Positions 1-12,449 of a DNA stretch of 64,000 bases are shown piece after piece. The translations under genes and the position numbers were made by a program. How positions within the stretch are numbered: position 1 is the first letter of the stretch; each line of letters starts with the position of its first letter. A model generated the notes under the pieces. The model was not told the DNA's origin. It ran no database searches and was given only the letters and a program-made list of their open reading frames with translations. The stretch comes from Datura wrightii (lineage: Eukaryota > Streptophyta > Magnoliopsida > Solanales > Solanaceae), in contig JASDFA010000027.1 in the NCBI GenBank assembly GCA_035772735.1, positions 33,648,001 to 33,712,000 on the forward strand. Reading direction: 5' to 3'.

Positions 1-2
1 AA

Positions 3-572
3 GTTGTGATCATAGGACCAGATTCAGTCCATGAGGCCATGAAGAAGGTTCAGCTCATATGGGACAGGCTGAAAACAGCTCAAAGTCTCCAAAAGTTCTA
101 TGCCGATATGAGAAGGAGGGAACTTGAGTTCGAATGTGATGATTGGGTGTTTCTGAAGGTGTCTCCTGTGAAGGAAGTGATGAGGTTTGAAAAGAAAGGA
201 AAACCTTGCCTTTGTTATGTTGGCCCCTACCGAATTGTGAAGCGGGCTGGCAAGGTGGCATATGAATTGGAGTTTCCCTCAGAATTAACTTTCGTGCATC
301 CTGTTTTCCATGTATCGCTCTTAAAGAAGTGCTTGAGAGATCCAACTCTAGTTGTTCCGATGGAGAGTGTAGGTGTGAAAGATAGCCTTATTTATGAGGA
401 GGTTCCGGTGGAAATACTGGAACGGAAGGTTCGCAAGCTAATGAATAAGGAAATAGCTTCAATTAAAGTTTTATGGAGGAAGCAACATGTTGAGGGAACT
501 ACGTGGAAAGCTGAAGAAGATATAATGGCTAGATACCTACATTTATTCCCTACCGGCTCAACTCCAGCTTGA
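3..572 (+). CDS. Ty3/gypsy chromovirus pol C-terminus (integrase C-terminal domain plus chromodomain), cut by window edge
   Basis: This is the end of a retrotransposon polyprotein whose integrase inserts element cDNA and whose terminal chromodomain directs insertion to heterochromatin. The frame is open from the first bases, so no start can be assigned. The integrase tail appears first (DDWVFLKVSPVKE, then GKPCLCYVGPYRIVKRAGKVAYELE), followed by the family linker VHPVFHVSLLKKCLRDP. A chromodomain-like end follows (VPVEILERKVRKL, KVLWRKQHVEGTTW, RYLHLFP). This arrangement is typical of the Tekay/Del chromovirus clade (family knowledge). No stop interrupts the visible 190 codons, making it the least damaged pol piece here. 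It is followed by a purine tract and a 3' LTR. Its upstream domains lie outside the window. Confidence 0.85.
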   Translation, partial: VVIIGPDSVHEAMKKVQLIWDRLKTAQSLQKFYADMRRRELEFECDDWVFLKVSPVKEVMRFEKKGKPCLCYVGPYRIVKRAGKVAYELEFPSELTFVHPVFHVSLLKKCLRDPTLVVPMESVGVKDSLIYEEVPVEILERKVRKLMNKEIASIKVLWRKQHVEGTTWKAEEDIMARYLHLFPTGSTPA

Positions 573-802
573 GGTATCAGTTTTCCCCAAAACCCTATCC
601 AGTTTCATGTTCAGTTCATGCGCCCCAGTTTCTTTCATGTATATGGATGTATGTATGATTCATGAATTCAATTCAGTCGTATAGTCCAATTCGGAGTCAG
701 TCACTCCGTCAGTTTTCAGCAGGTATGTTCGGTGTTTGAGTATGATTATTGCATTTCTATGTTTTTTATATGTTTTCCCACATTCAAGGATGAATGTTCC
801 CA

Positions 803-814
803 AGGGGGAGATAT
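803..814 (+). other. Polypurine tract of the first chromovirus
   Basis: An AAGGGGGAGATAT-like run lies directly before the LTR start TGTAATACTCC. In LTR retrotransposons this tract primes plus-strand DNA synthesis. Similar tracts precede the other 3' LTRs in this window. Confidence 0.75.
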
Positions 815-3146
815 TGTAATACTCCGGAAGTGCCTAAGACTAGACTCGGGAGGTGGAAAGGAAAATTAGCAGAAATGTTTGGAATTTCCCCTTAGATGAC
901 CTATGGTAAGAGTCATTAGGAGAAAGAACGGGCAGTTAGAAGTGCCCGTGGTGAAAGGTTGCAGATTTGGACTGGGAAATAATGGGTCTCAGAACGACCC
1001 GTTGGTGGTCATAAAAAGTAATTGGATTGGAGTCTTGGCGAAGCTGGTTTTGATCAGGGAGGAAGTGACAGGTTTTGAGACAACTCATTGTTGGTAAAAA
1101 TGGGTTGTTGTATGTGTCCGTTGGGAGGATTTTCAAGTTAGTGGAAGTGGTGGCGACGGTTGGTAACCACGAGTCATTGGTGGTTGGTATGACTCGTCCT
1201 GTCCGGTTGTTGTCGGAGATCAGAGACCTGAATTTAGGATGTAGCAACGGGGGGTAGTAACGAACTATGGGAGCTAGCAATGAACCGTTCTAACGTCCGT
1301 TGTCACTGGCAAATTAGTTTTTCCAGGAAATTCATTAAGAGTATTTTCATCATTCCTAAGTCCTAGGGTCCTAAACTACGTTGTTTTAAGCTCAAAATAG
1401 GGAGTTTTAAGAGGGATAAGTTCATTCTAGGTTCATTCACATTCATGCATGCAAGTATAAAGGTTTAGAAGTTTAGAGAGGTGATCTAGCTCAAATTCTT
1501 TCAAGTTTTCATCAATTCTTCATTCGGAAATCAAGGGAGTTGTAGGATCTCATTCTCCTCGGTATGTAAGGTCATGAATGGGTGAATTTGTTCACACTCA
1601 TGCCTAATCCCTCTCTAGTTCATGAAAAATCTATATGTTGATCCTATGGGGTTTTAACCCAATGCAGGAATTTCCTAAGTTCCTACCATGGGTATGATCT
1701 AAACATGTTTCTATTAGTAAATTATGATTAATGGGAAAGTTTTACATTGTTTTCGATTATAATCATGTTTTCGAGCTTATTAAATTGAAATCCCAACCAT
1801 GAAAAGTTTATGAAAGTTGAGATTTATGATGAAAGTTCAAGTATGACGAGATATTATTGATGAAAAGCATGTTTTCATGTTACGGATGTCTATGATCATG
1901 TTTTCAAGTGAATTAATTATTCTCAAGCATGTTTAAGTATTGGGCAAGTCCATATGTTCAAGCATGATTTATGATTTTCACGAATTAGCTTACCACATGG
2001 TTTTGAAGTTAAGACTCCTAATTATGTTCAGCTTGTGCTATGGTTTGAGCCAAGGCTCCTCATGTATGATTTCATATTTATATGTATATGATTACTTAGC
2101 TTCGTCAATAGACGATGGTCAGCTTGTTGAAAAATGATGGAGAACATATGCATATTTTTGGGAGTAGTGTCTAGCACCGAGTAGGCTAAGGGTCAGTCAA
2201 TCCTATGCCTCAGAACTACGCACCAACGTAGGTATGATCAGATTATTTTAGGACCTCCTATGTGAGCTTTCCCCTGCTTCAAAGGGCCTTGAGCTTGATA
2301 TCGTTATCATGGTATCATCCTTAGCCTTGGAAAGGCTTTAGATGGCTCTACCCACTTGAGTGTGATAGTTGGGACCACGTAAGCTCTATCATGGTAATGT
2401 CGTTTCATGACAAGTCTCCCATTATTCCTCATAATTTCAGTTATGTATGTTATCCATCATGATATATACATATGTTCTAAAATACGTTTGATCCAATGTA
2501 CAGTTTTACTTATGATTATCAGATTTTAGCTTTGGGTTATTCAATTCCGTTACGATGTTCAGTTATATCCAGATCATGATTTCAGAAAATAGCATGCAAA
2601 CCCTACTTTCAGATTTTTATCTTCATATTGTGTTATCCTATGCATGTTTTAAATGATTTTACTTATTTAAGTGGTTTTATTTACCTTCCATACTGGTACA
2701 TTCCACGTACTGACCGCATACTCTATGTTGTATTGTTTCATAATACAGGCTTCGATCTTTAAACTCAGCCCCGTCACTAGCCAGCTTCCGGAGTTAGCAT
2801 CCAACTTCTATTGGTGAGTCCTCATCTCCCGATGACCACTTGTTATCAGTTATTCACATATATTCAGTCTCAAACTTAGAGAGTTAGTTGGGGTCTTGTC
2901 CCATCAACTCATCAGAATTAGAGCTTTTCAGAAAATAGAGTGTGTTCAGCTTCAGATTTGAGTTGTACATTCAGATTGTCATGTTATGTTCAGTCTTCCT
3001 CTATGTTTATTATGCTAAGTCTTCCGCTTTACTTGATTGAGTTAGATGTATATTCACGCCATAAGTTGACTTGGAGTCACTCGAGGCTCATTGTCCCGTG
3101 TCTCGATCCGAGCCCATGCTCGGGTCGTGATAGGTGGGGCATGACA
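815..3146 (+). repeat. 3' LTR of the first chromovirus
   Basis: The 2,332-bp LTR begins TGTAATACTCC after the purine tract and ends GGGGCATGACA, the usual TG...CA termini. The next five bases, TATAA (3147-3151), would be one target-site duplicate; the other lies outside the window. A TATA-like TATAAAGG lies at 1456-1463. Short forward frames inside it are not conserved and are noise. The U3 part (about 950-1300) has degenerate copies of a CCACGAGTC/GACTCGT motif that is much clearer in elements C and E. Confidence 0.8.
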
Positions 3147-3492
3147 TATAAGTATGAAAAATAATATCAAATCAATTGTAGAAGATCAAATGCAATATAG
3201 AGGGAGAACAACTCATTAGTAAAAAATAAAATCAACTAATGTACATAATATAGTTTTAGCAGAGACGAATGATTTATATTGTATAAACTTGATAGTTAAT
3301 GTATAGGGTTCAAATGAAAAATAAAAAAAAAGTTAAAAATTAATAAATGAAATACTATACAACGGGAAAATGAAGAGAAAAAAATATAAACGAGGCACGG
3401 GGGCATGGCTTAATGGGGCGGGATGGGGCAGGTTAAAATCTTAGCAGGTCAAGGTCTGTCCCCCACTCCTATTCCCCCAATTTACATCCCTA
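3147..3492. mobile_element. Probable right end of a hAT-type DNA transposon
   Basis: The segment ends with CCCCCAATTTACATCCCTA. Its complement, TAGGGATGTAAATTGGGGG, resembles the hAT (Ac/Ds superfamily) terminal repeat, which starts YAGGGATG. G-rich subterminal repeats (GGGGCGGGATGGGGCAGG, about 3415) are also usual in plant hATs. The following 8 bases, GATACAAA (3493-3500), would be the duplicated target. The left end is not visible; the first chromovirus probably inserted in this transposon. No transposase is seen. Confidence 0.4.
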
Positions 3493-4484
3493 GATACAAA
3501 ATCAATGACTTTTAGGAAAGAACCCATAATTTACTAATAATATGAAACATCAATTACTTTTTTTGTCCTTCAATTCCATGCTAATTACTATTCCAAACAA
3601 GGATAATTTATACCAAATTCATTCTAACTATATAATGCATAATTATATTCATCTTTTGAAATGCAAATTATAGTCATTCAATATAGATGCTCATTGGTGA
3701 TACACAAAGATGTTATGCAAGAAAGTACACCAATGTATTTTTTAGGAAAACAACTTCCTCGAGCTTGGGGTGAGGTTTACCAAATATCAATCACAAATTT
3801 ACAATGTCCACTGAAAGCATCAGAAAGTGAAGTTTCACGGGTTAAGCATTAGAAGTCTAAAACAAAACTATTTTATGGAGTTTCAATAATGTCGCTAAAT
3901 GAAAATTGGGAGGAGAAAAAGAATTATTGAAAAGTCGATGTACCACGGATACTATACTGGAAGTGACAAAATCTAAATTAACTCTGCAGTACATATCATT
4001 TTCAACCATTAAATTCACAATTGTGCGACTTTGAAGTACAAACTAACATCTGTAAGTTGGCCTTCAAGAATTATATGAGATTATCTAAGAGATCGCCATA
4101 CCTAAAACATCTAATACATTGAAGTAATTGTCACAACATATCACAATCATTTTACTAGTTAAGACAAGGATAACTTTTCTAGGATGACAACTTCATTCCA
4201 AATTAGCATCCACAAAAGTCTTTGGAATTTGATCTCCTATAAACACTAGTGATACCGAATCTGGAACACCATTAATATCTTACATTGGATACTCTTCTGC
4301 AAGAGCATAGGTAATAAAGTGTTCAAGAGTTGGTGTTTGAATTTTAACAGGCTGATTTCTTTTTTTGTCACAAAGGGATGTGTCTTGATCTTTTGAAGAT
4401 TCAACAACTCAATTTTTTTCAACCCTGAACAATACCTAAAGATGAAACTGGCAATCAAGGGATAATAATTAAGTATCAGAATTT
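3493..4484. other. AT-rich sequence without a recognised feature
   Basis: There are short open frames on both strands (for example about 3661-3852 plus and 4246-4458 minus), but none has a recognisable domain or codon pattern. It may be old host intergenic DNA or decayed transposon sequence. Confidence 0.4.
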
Positions 4485-5061
4485 TGTAGATATTTAATAT
4501 TATAAAACATTATCCTATAGTGTCTCTCTAATGTTTTATTTATCACATTTATTGTGATGAATATAACCATTACTTTTCTCATAAACACTATGTCATTATT
4601 TACTCATATTCTACCTCATCATGTCTTGTAACTCATACAAAATCTAAGACATAATTCTCCCATAATTTACCAACATTATCACCCCACTTTCATCCAATTT
4701 ATTACAAGAAAAAACTTTTCACCTATAAATAGTGGTGGTCTTATCTTATGTTATAGTAAAAGAAAAACATAGAGTGCACAAAAAGATGAGTAGTAAAGAG
4801 AGTTTTATTTAGCGAAAGTAAGATATTCTTTTAGCGGAGATTTAAACTCAATTCTTGACGAGAGTTTGTTGAGTTATATAGTGTTATTGCACTGTTGTAT
4901 CCTGGAGGGGACAAGTCAAGAATATTACTGCTACATCAATAAAGCTTTGTTGCAGATGACGGGAGTCTCTTTAAAAAGAGCGAGATATCCGCGTATTAAT
5001 CTGAAGATATTTTATTTTTTAACTGTAATTATAATTTCACCAATAATTTTAAGAAAAATCA
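4485..5061 (+). repeat. Possible 5' LTR of the Ty1/copia remnant
   Basis: The sequence begins TGTAGATA and ends AAAAATCA just before the leader of a copia gag remnant. It contains a TATA box (CCTATAAATAG, 4722-4732) and a downstream AATAAA (about 4939), the order expected of a plant copia LTR. No convincing tRNA-primer site follows, so both ends are tentative. Confidence 0.35.
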
Positions 5062-5075
5062 AATGACTATAATTG

Positions 5076-6213
5076 AAAAATCCGCGGATATCAAAAATGG
5101 AGATCTTAACAAGCCATTTCAGTTCAATGATACCCATTTCAAGAGATAGAAGAATAAAGTACGTTTCTACTTAAGTTTTGTCAATGTTTCTATGTGTTAA
5201 CTGAGAAGAATACGAATAAAGTAGACAACTCCTCGATGAATGATGATGAACTTATTTCTCTCTAAGAGAAGTTGAAAAGTATGATAACGATTCTTACAAG
5301 TGTTACTATTATTTTCCTAATTGTATATTTGATAATTTCTATGATTATTATAATAGAACTTATTCTAGTGCAAAGAAAATTTTAAAAGCATTGTAGAGTA
5401 AGTATGATATTAAGGAAGATGGAGAGAAAAAATATGCTGCTAGCATATTTTTTTCATTTTGAAATGGTGGACAACAAATTAGTGGTAGAGCAAACTCAAG
5501 ACATTATAATGATCATTGGAGAGCTCAGGTCCGAGGAGATAACAATTGGAGATAACCTTATTGTTTGTGGCATAATAGATAAACTTTCACCTTCTTAGAA
5601 GGAATTTCAAGGAACTATGTGCCACTAATAAAGGAAAACCTCTCTTGATACATTGATAATGTGAATCTTCATGAAAGGAGGCAAGAGACCAAGATGCACT
5701 TTTGCAACTACAAGAGAATAATTTACAATCCGTCACATCGAAGGTAAATTTAATTACTTCAAATAATATTATTTGTAATACCCATAAAAATACTTCTATG
5801 AAGTCAAAGAAGAAAACATTCAAGAAAAATAATAGTAGACCTCCCACAAAACATAATGGTATCAATAACCAAGCAGAAAATCAACAAGTTCTAGACGCAG
5901 GATCATACTTTGTTTGTGGCAAGAGTGAGCATATTGCTAGATTTTCACATTTCAAATATGTGGTCCGATACATCAGGAAAACGTTATCGAAGAGTTTTTT
6001 GAGGTGGTGATAACAAACATAAACATAATTGAAAATATTAATGGATGGTGGTTTGATTCTAGTGTAAACCGTCATGTCTGCTATAATAAATATTACGTCA
6101 AAATACATATTCCTTTTGAGCAGCCCAAAACTATCATGCTTGGTAATTCTCACACCACTAAAATTCTTAGAAAGGGAGATGTCGAATTGAGGTTTACCTC
6201 TGAAAGGTTATAA
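5076..6213 (+). pseudogene. Decayed Ty1/copia gag and protease start
   Basis: Gag would form the particle and protease would cut the polyprotein. Read across several frames, the text is recognisably copia gag: KPFQFNDTHFKR near the start, then the UBN2-like stretch with MVDNKLVVEQTQDIIMIIGE and GDNLIVCGIIDKLSPS (about 5460-5600). A basic spacer (SKKKTFKKNN) and a degenerate CCHC knuckle (FVCGKSEHIARF; first and last Cys lost) follow at about 5910-5945. Protease begins at about 6045 with NGWWFDSSVNRHVC, in place of the usual W-x-DTGA-x-HVC. Multiple stops and frameshifts make it non-functional. The rest of protease and the integrase start are displaced by the solo LTR at 6500 and continue after 8588. 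Confidence 0.75.
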
Positions 6214-6499
6214 ATATTGAAAGATATACTTATTACTCCTTCCATGAGAAAAAAATTGGTGTCTATTTTTCTTCTATAAAGCAGACTTCAAATAAATTAT
6301 TGAGTTTGATCAACATGTAATAGTGAAAAGATATTTTGTGGGAAATGGGTATTCTTGTGATGGAATGTTTAAGTTGAATATTGAAATAAATAAAATTTCT
6401 ACTTCCGTTTAAATGCTCTCTTCTAGTGATTATTGGCGTACTCATTTATGTCATATTAATGATCGTGATCTGAGAATCATGAATAGTTTAGAATTAATC

Positions 6500-8588
6500 T
6501 GTTACACCCCATAAGTTTCTATCATTTAGTCATTGTATTCGTACATTAGCCAAGAGTTCTAGAGTACGTCATGTACGAGAAAGGGCCCGGAAAAAGGTCG
6601 AACAAGCGTGGAATCGAGGTTGCAAGGGAGAAGGCCAGACAAGCTACCGAAAGGGCAACGTGTCATGGACCCTCCCCCTCTGTGATGGGCTCCATGACAC
6701 GCCTGATAATTGGCGCAATGGGTTCCGTTTTACGGATCCCTTTTCCACCGCCCAAGCATATATATAAAGCCCCTTCACTTGTTGAATCATTATATATGTA
6801 TACATCTTCGTCCAGAGAAGTGAGATATGCAACTTTCACATAATTTTCTTTCGATTACACTGTCAAATGCCGTCCAGAATCAAATTAACTTCAAGTATTT
6901 AGTTCTAAGCCTGCAACAAGCATTACTACAGAGTTATTTTCTTGAATTTTCCCGGTAAATTGTAACCCCACCGAGCAAAAGTTGTAGGAATTGCTCCAAA
7001 CTGATTCCTAAGAAATCACAGGCATCAAGTAAGTATTTCTCCCTTTTGAACCATTGAGAAATTATAGGTTTTCGATCATAATTTATGTAGTTGAGTTATA
7101 GTTGTTATTAGTGTTAAAAGTTATCGTTCTAAGCCGAAGTTGTTATTAAAATTAATCTCTTTCTCCCAATATTACGGTTATATTTGGAAAGAGCTTTTGA
7201 ATACGAGTTGAAACTCATTAGTAGTTTGGGAAACGACAATCGAGGTATGTTAAGGAAAATTCCTTCAGTAAGTTAGTTTCTATAGCATTATAATACAGTT
7301 TGAACATCAATAAGGAAGCCAGAAGTCCCGTTGTTGTGAATAGTTGTAGTTGTTATCTAAGTTCAGTATTTATGTTTAGTTTGGGGTTGAATTTTCCCTG
7401 TATATCCTTCCATGACCAACCCAGGGTTACTAGCTATGTCGTTGCCTGCCAGGGACTAGATGACATCACTCCAAGAAGCGGTATGCCGTCCACGAGGGAC
7501 AAAGATGAGGTCCGAGGATCTTATATAGTCTATTCCATGGATGGACTATTCATATGTCGTGTCGATGCCACACCCCCGTCGAGCCTAGTGCCCGCGTGCA
7601 GATATCAGGAGTCCACTAGACTCAGAAACAGCTATCGTTCAGGGCCAAGCGGGCTAAGTTGCAGACCCAGGGGATTAGTAGGACGGCTTTAGTAATTAGT
7701 TGACTTGTTTTGACCTTGTTAGGGGTATATAGATTGAACTGTACTCACCAGGGCTTATGGGGGCCCCGAGTGGGTTATTCTGTGTTGGTTGTACCTTCCG
7801 GCTTATGGGGGCTAGGTAAGGTTCTTGTTTGCACTATTTACGGTTAGATTACACAGCAGGAATTTAAGTTATTCAGGTTATACCTCTATCTTTTTCACTA
7901 GGTTACTTTCGGTTTCATTTTAAGTTTTGTTTAGTTATTTTCAGTTATTGCCTTACATATTCGGTACATATTATACTGACGTCCATCTTGGGGCACTACA
8001 TTACTTGCTTGCAGGTGCAGATAGACACGGATTAGCACCTTCTTAGTCTTCAGCCTGAGTTAGCAGTACAATTAGCTCCCCTCCTTTGGAGCTGATTAGT
8101 TAGAAGGTTTGTCCTTTCAATTGTATAGTATGGGTAGGTCGGGGCCCTGTCTTGACCAATATTCTACTCCTAGAGGCTTGCAGATTTATAGCTTCCCTGT
8201 GGTTAGTTTGGTGTTGGTCGTATGGGGCGTATATATGTTGTATTTTATGTAATGGGCGTGTGGGGCCTTGTTTAGCTATTAGTTAGCGTCCTTGTCAGCT
8301 ATAGTATAGTTTGTTGCTTATTTTTGTTTCAGTTAAACAAGACAGCATGGTGGTCTTGTCGGCCCGCATAGGATTTCTTTTTACTGCCTGTTGTTGGTTA
8401 GCTATTTTCCTTTATAGGTGGCTATGCGGCCTTGTGGCCGGAGGCTATGTTTATATCCGAGATATAGCCTGCTATTTTCTTGATCTAAAGATTAGGCATG
8501 CACCTAAAGTGCATAAGCTCAGTCAGATCAGTTCAGATCCTAGTAGGGTATCAGGTGTCAGTCATGCCTCCCAAGGTGGGGCATGACA
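6500..8588 (+). mobile_element. Solo Ty3-type LTR inserted in the copia element
   Basis: It begins TGTTACACCCC and ends GGGGCATGACA, 2,089 bp with TG...CA ends and no internal region. It is flanked by TAATC (6495-6499) and TAATT (8589-8593), a 5-bp target duplication with one difference. Copia sequence matches on both sides: protease before, integrase after. This is the expected product of recombination between the two LTRs of a full element. TATATATAAA at 6759-6768 is the probable promoter TATA box. The 7300-7692 frame inside it is not a recognisable protein. Confidence 0.85.
6659..6701 (+). promoter_or_regulatory. Inverted-repeat module upstream of the LTR TATA box
   Basis: Perfect 11-bp arms CGTGTCATGGA (6659-6669) and TCCATGACACG (6691-6701) flank a 21-nt loop containing CTCTGTGATG. 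The TATA box lies 57 bp downstream. The same module recurs at 47126-47167 and 61661-61700 in other LTRs. A regulatory role is inference; the repeat itself is directly visible. Confidence 0.7.
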
Positions 8589-8593
8589 TAATT

Positions 8594-9420
8594 CCAATAA
8601 TTAAAAAAATTAAGAAGTATGAGACATGTAGTAAAGCTAAAATTACTAAAAAAAATCTCATTTTCAAGTTGAAAGAAAAATTGATTTGTTAGAATTAGTT
8701 TACATTGATATTTGTGAACTTGAAAACTTTTTAACTCATAGAGAAAATAAATATTTTATCACTTTTATTGATATTTCTCTAAGTATACATATATGTATAC
8801 TTGATGAAAAATAAAAGTGATGCATTTACAAATTTTAAAATTAATCTCCAAGAGGTTGAAAATCAGTTTGATAGAAAAGTAAAAAAGAATTAAAAATGAT
8901 AAAGTCCATGAATAAGAGTCTAATAAATTTAATTCATTTGTTAGATCATTGGAAATAATGCATGAAACTTCTCCACCTTATTCTCTTGCGAGCATCTAAT
9001 GTTGTAGCGGAAAGAAAAAATAGAACTTTGATTGAGTTGACTAATACAATGCTTCTTGAGTCAAGTGTACCTCTAAATTTGTGGGGTGAAGTTATTTTGA
9101 CTACTTGCTATGTATTAAATCGGGTGTCTCATAAAAGGACAAAATTAACTCCATTTGTGTTGTGAAAATGTCACAAGTAAAATTTGCAATTTCTAAGAGT
9201 GTAGGGTTGTCTATCCTATATAAAGCTAATGGATTTCAAAATTACTAAATTGGATTAAAAAAATTACTACTTGTGCTTTTCTTGATTAGTCTTCAAATAG
9301 GATAACTACAGATATTTTAATCTTGATGATAATATAATAATAGAATTAGGAGATGATATTTTTTATAAAAATAAATTGCTATTTGATTTTAAAATAGTGG
9401 GGAGAAAACAAGATAAATAA
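8594..9420 (+). pseudogene. Decayed Ty1/copia integrase continuing after the solo LTR
   Basis: Integrase would insert copia cDNA into the host. The segment opens with the family's pre-core text (ETCSKAKITKKNLIF, about 8622). It continues with YFITFIDISLSIHI, corresponding to the core strand with the first catalytic Asp (about 8752). The clearest part is ASNVVAERKNRTLIELTNTM (about 8992-9050), where the E of VAERKNRT is the catalytic Glu, then LNLWGEVILTTCYVLNRV. Stops lie between these blocks. The trace fades by about 9400 with no RT or RNase H, so the element is truncated. Confidence 0.75.
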
Positions 9421-10190
9421 TTTTCTAAGTCACAGAGAGATGCCACATCACCGTGTCTATGCCTAACTTTTATTTGTGTGTGTGTGTGTATTATATAATA
9501 TTAAAAGCATGCTCCATAACCTAAAAGTTAAATTACTAATTTACCCCCATTTCATTTAGTTGTTCCAAAATTACCTAAATTACAAAAATACCCCTAGTCC
9601 TATTTAAATACAACTAATCCTTGTTTAGACCCTACATATACACACTGCCTATTTTATGAAGAGACAGTAACGACACTTCTAGACAGACACCTTAATGCTC
9701 AATTCCTCCATTGCACAATTTCAATCCTTTAAAGATCTATTTCATTATGCTCTTTTTTCGACAAACTCAAACTTACATCTTCTCTCATCTGCAAACAGGT
9801 ATGCCATGTTGGTTTGAGTAAATCAAACTCTGAAACTTTTGCCATTATTCATCAACTTCAAACAGATGATGGACTTTACATTCTGTGCAGTTTTGTAGTT
9901 TTCTTCCATTGTCAATATTTCTACAATATCAAATCACTTCTAAAGCTTGATGAAAACACTCAATCAATCGTTCAAACACCTAAATCGAGTTATAAGTTCC
10001 CTTTTTCTTAACTATCGCAACGCCAAACTTTAGATCCTTCCACTCTTTTCACGCCTTTCCTCATTTTCCCCACAACATATGTAATCTTATTAAAATCCCT
10101 CACTATTTACAAATGAAAATGCTTTTATTAGAATATGTATTATTATATGATCTCCAAAATCAATTCCTGATTTCCTTCTTAAGATTAGTG
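9421..10190. other. AT-rich interval, no gene seen
   Basis: Sequence between the copia remnant and the next LTR. It includes a short TG microsatellite (about 9475-9490). The open frame at 9814-10011 has no recognisable motif. I cannot assign the rest. Confidence 0.4.
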
Positions 10191-12449
10191 TTACACCCCA
10201 AAATTTTTTGACAGTTGAAGGTGTCATAAGTATATTAATATCAAATGATTAAGGTAATCCCACATTTATGGAAAGGAAAGTAAAGTATATGATAGAAAGT
10301 GCCAAGGGTCGAATGCATAGACAACATAACAAATGAGTCGGCAAGGCAAGGGCTGGCCTGGTAGAGCTCTAGCCGGAGTGTCACACCTGTGAACTGGCGA
10401 GATGGCCAGTGTGCCACACTGCCATGTCCATCCCTCAACTTTATACAAATATATGTTTTGCCTTATCTTGATCCAAAAAATCCTAGCAAAGAATAGCTTG
10501 CTTACCTCCCTTTATTCTCTCCTTTTCCAACAAATAAATGTAAAAAAATCAAAGGAAAATCATCAAGAGAAACTCCATCAAAATCATCATCCAATCTAGG
10601 CTATCGCCCGTGAAGATGTAGGAAACATGTTGGTGAAGTTGCTGCTGCCTTTTGAGTTATGTTGTTGCTACATTTTTGGGACAACAACAAGCTATATATA
10701 TACTCCATCTTTCTGGAGTTCATCACAAGGTAGTGTAAGTAGTTTCCCTGTTTTGTTTCCCATAAAGTTTGTAAAAGTGAAGCTTGTGGCAAGTGTTTAA
10801 AAACTATTTTGTGTATGATGTTGTGGCTGCCAGTTGGTGTGATGTTTTGACTAGAAATTTTGTCTTAAAATAGCCTTATTTCATGATTGTGAGCTCAAGG
10901 ATTGAAGGAGATAGACATTGCAGATCAGAAGAAGATATTTACTTAAAGAAAAGTCGCCGAAATAAGATATGTAAGGCATCCCTTTCGTCATTCTTTTAAG
11001 CATGATTCTTGAGTGGTAAAATGAAATGAATCAACGAGTTCCTCATGTGTATTGGAGTAGTATGTTAAGTCATGTTTCAGCCTTAAATTACATATTGAAA
11101 TGAAGCTAAAGTGTTGAGATTATGTCTATCCTGAAGAGGCATTTGAAATATAATATTGTATTATTGTTGTAGCTATACATCAAGTTGGAGACTTCTCTGC
11201 ATGGGCATTGTTAGCTGGTCATTTACATTATGTCATATATTTTGTGTTAAGCATGTTTGAAGCTCTAGTTGTTATAAAAATTAGTGATGAAGTTAAGACG
11301 ATGATGTGAGAACAACATAAGCTAAGAACTAACGTTAATCTAGTAAGGGTAAACGAGTGTATCAATACTATGAGGCCATAACGTAGTCATCTACCTTCAT
11401 ATGTATATGTTTTGAGGCACTTAAGGCCAAAAGGAGACTTCACAAATTTGCATTCTTAAAGTTAATAATAAGTTATCGAGTTCTAAGTTAAGTGAATGTT
11501 GATCCTATGTATATAGAATTGAGTCCAAGTACTTTAAAGCATGTTTTAGTGGCTTAAGTGAGTTCAAGAACTCTAAATGGATCTAAATACTCCAAGTTGA
11601 GTTTGAGTTGAGTCTAAGCATTCTAAGTTGAATACAAGTATTCAAACTGGAGTCTAAGCATTCTAATATTGGGTTTGAGTATCCGAAGTTGATTCTATGA
11701 ATCTGTAAACAAAGATCAGTTTCATATTCCTTAGGTCTCAAGTTTATGTTAAGCTTCTAAGTTAAGCCATGATATGTGTCACTCTTCTGTCAGATGCTAG
11801 GGGAAATGTATCCAATTGGTCCTCCGAGTTTGACTCATTCTCTAAGTCAATTATATTGCATTGTTCAGTTGCTGGTCTAAGTATTAGTTTCGCTTATTTT
11901 TCATAGTTTTCATATTATCAGACGCACGCCCTCCCTGCTTCAAGTATCAGATGGCTAATTATGCGAGACGCATGCCCTCTCTGGTCGAAGTATCAGATGG
12001 CTGATTGTACGAGGTTCTATACATGAAAATGCTAGTCCAAGTATCAAGTCAGTCGTATAAAGTCCTTCCCCAAGTACCAGGCTACTCTTAAAATCTTGGT
12101 CCAAAAATCAGGTAGCCACTGAGTTGATTCTCATAAACTTGGATCTAAGTATAGAAAGTGCTTGCTTATGATAAGCTGAGTTATGCTTATGCATAGAGTC
12201 TGTATATAGGGTAGTAGGTTACAAAGTTGCAGGTTGTCTCTCCCTACCCTATCCTTGAGTTAAGTTCATCTCTTATTTCCCTTTATTTATGTGACAGGTC
12301 CTAGAGTATTAGGTTATTATTGTTCCCTTCTCTAGTTTAGCTTGTCTTTGACATTATTTTGTTTACAACTTTTAGTCTTATATACCAGTGCATTTCTTTT
12401 GGAATTGATGTCTGTTCTCATGGGGATTCCTGTAATCATGCTGCAGTTG
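10191..12449 (+). repeat. LTR F, Ty3-type, truncated at its 3' end by element A
   Basis: It begins TGTTACACCCC, as the solo LTR at 6500 does, and runs in plus orientation until the minus-strand LTR of element A starts at 12450. Its own GTGACA-type end is missing. A TATA-like TTATACAAATATA lies near 10441. Upstream is a looser GTG-CACAC inverted repeat (10378-10386 and 10409-10419). The interior holds degenerate repeats of a TCTAAGCATTCTAAGTTGA-like phrase at about 11560-11700. Confidence 0.65.
11921..12012 (+). repeat. 46-bp tandem duplication inside LTR F
   Basis: Two adjacent copies (11921-11966 and 11967-12012), each starting GACGCAYGCCCTC and containing AAGTATCAGATGGCT, differ at only a few positions. 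Confidence 0.8.

Noticed and set aside
3661..3852. 63-codon plus frame with some protein-like composition
   Set aside because: No recognisable domain, no conserved neighbour, and the length is expected by chance in AT-rich DNA.
4246..4458. Minus frame of 70 codons as a gene
   Set aside because: No motif, and adjacent to the putative copia LTR start; probably chance.
6659..6701. Inverted repeat as a transcription terminator or a MITE
   Set aside because: It lies upstream of a TATA box, has no T-run, and its three copies show no target duplications.
7300..7692. 130-codon plus frame
   Set aside because: Lies wholly inside the solo LTR downstream of its TATA box; no similarity to a known family that I recognise.
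9814..10011. 65-codon plus frame before LTR F
   Set aside because: Low-complexity composition and no family match.
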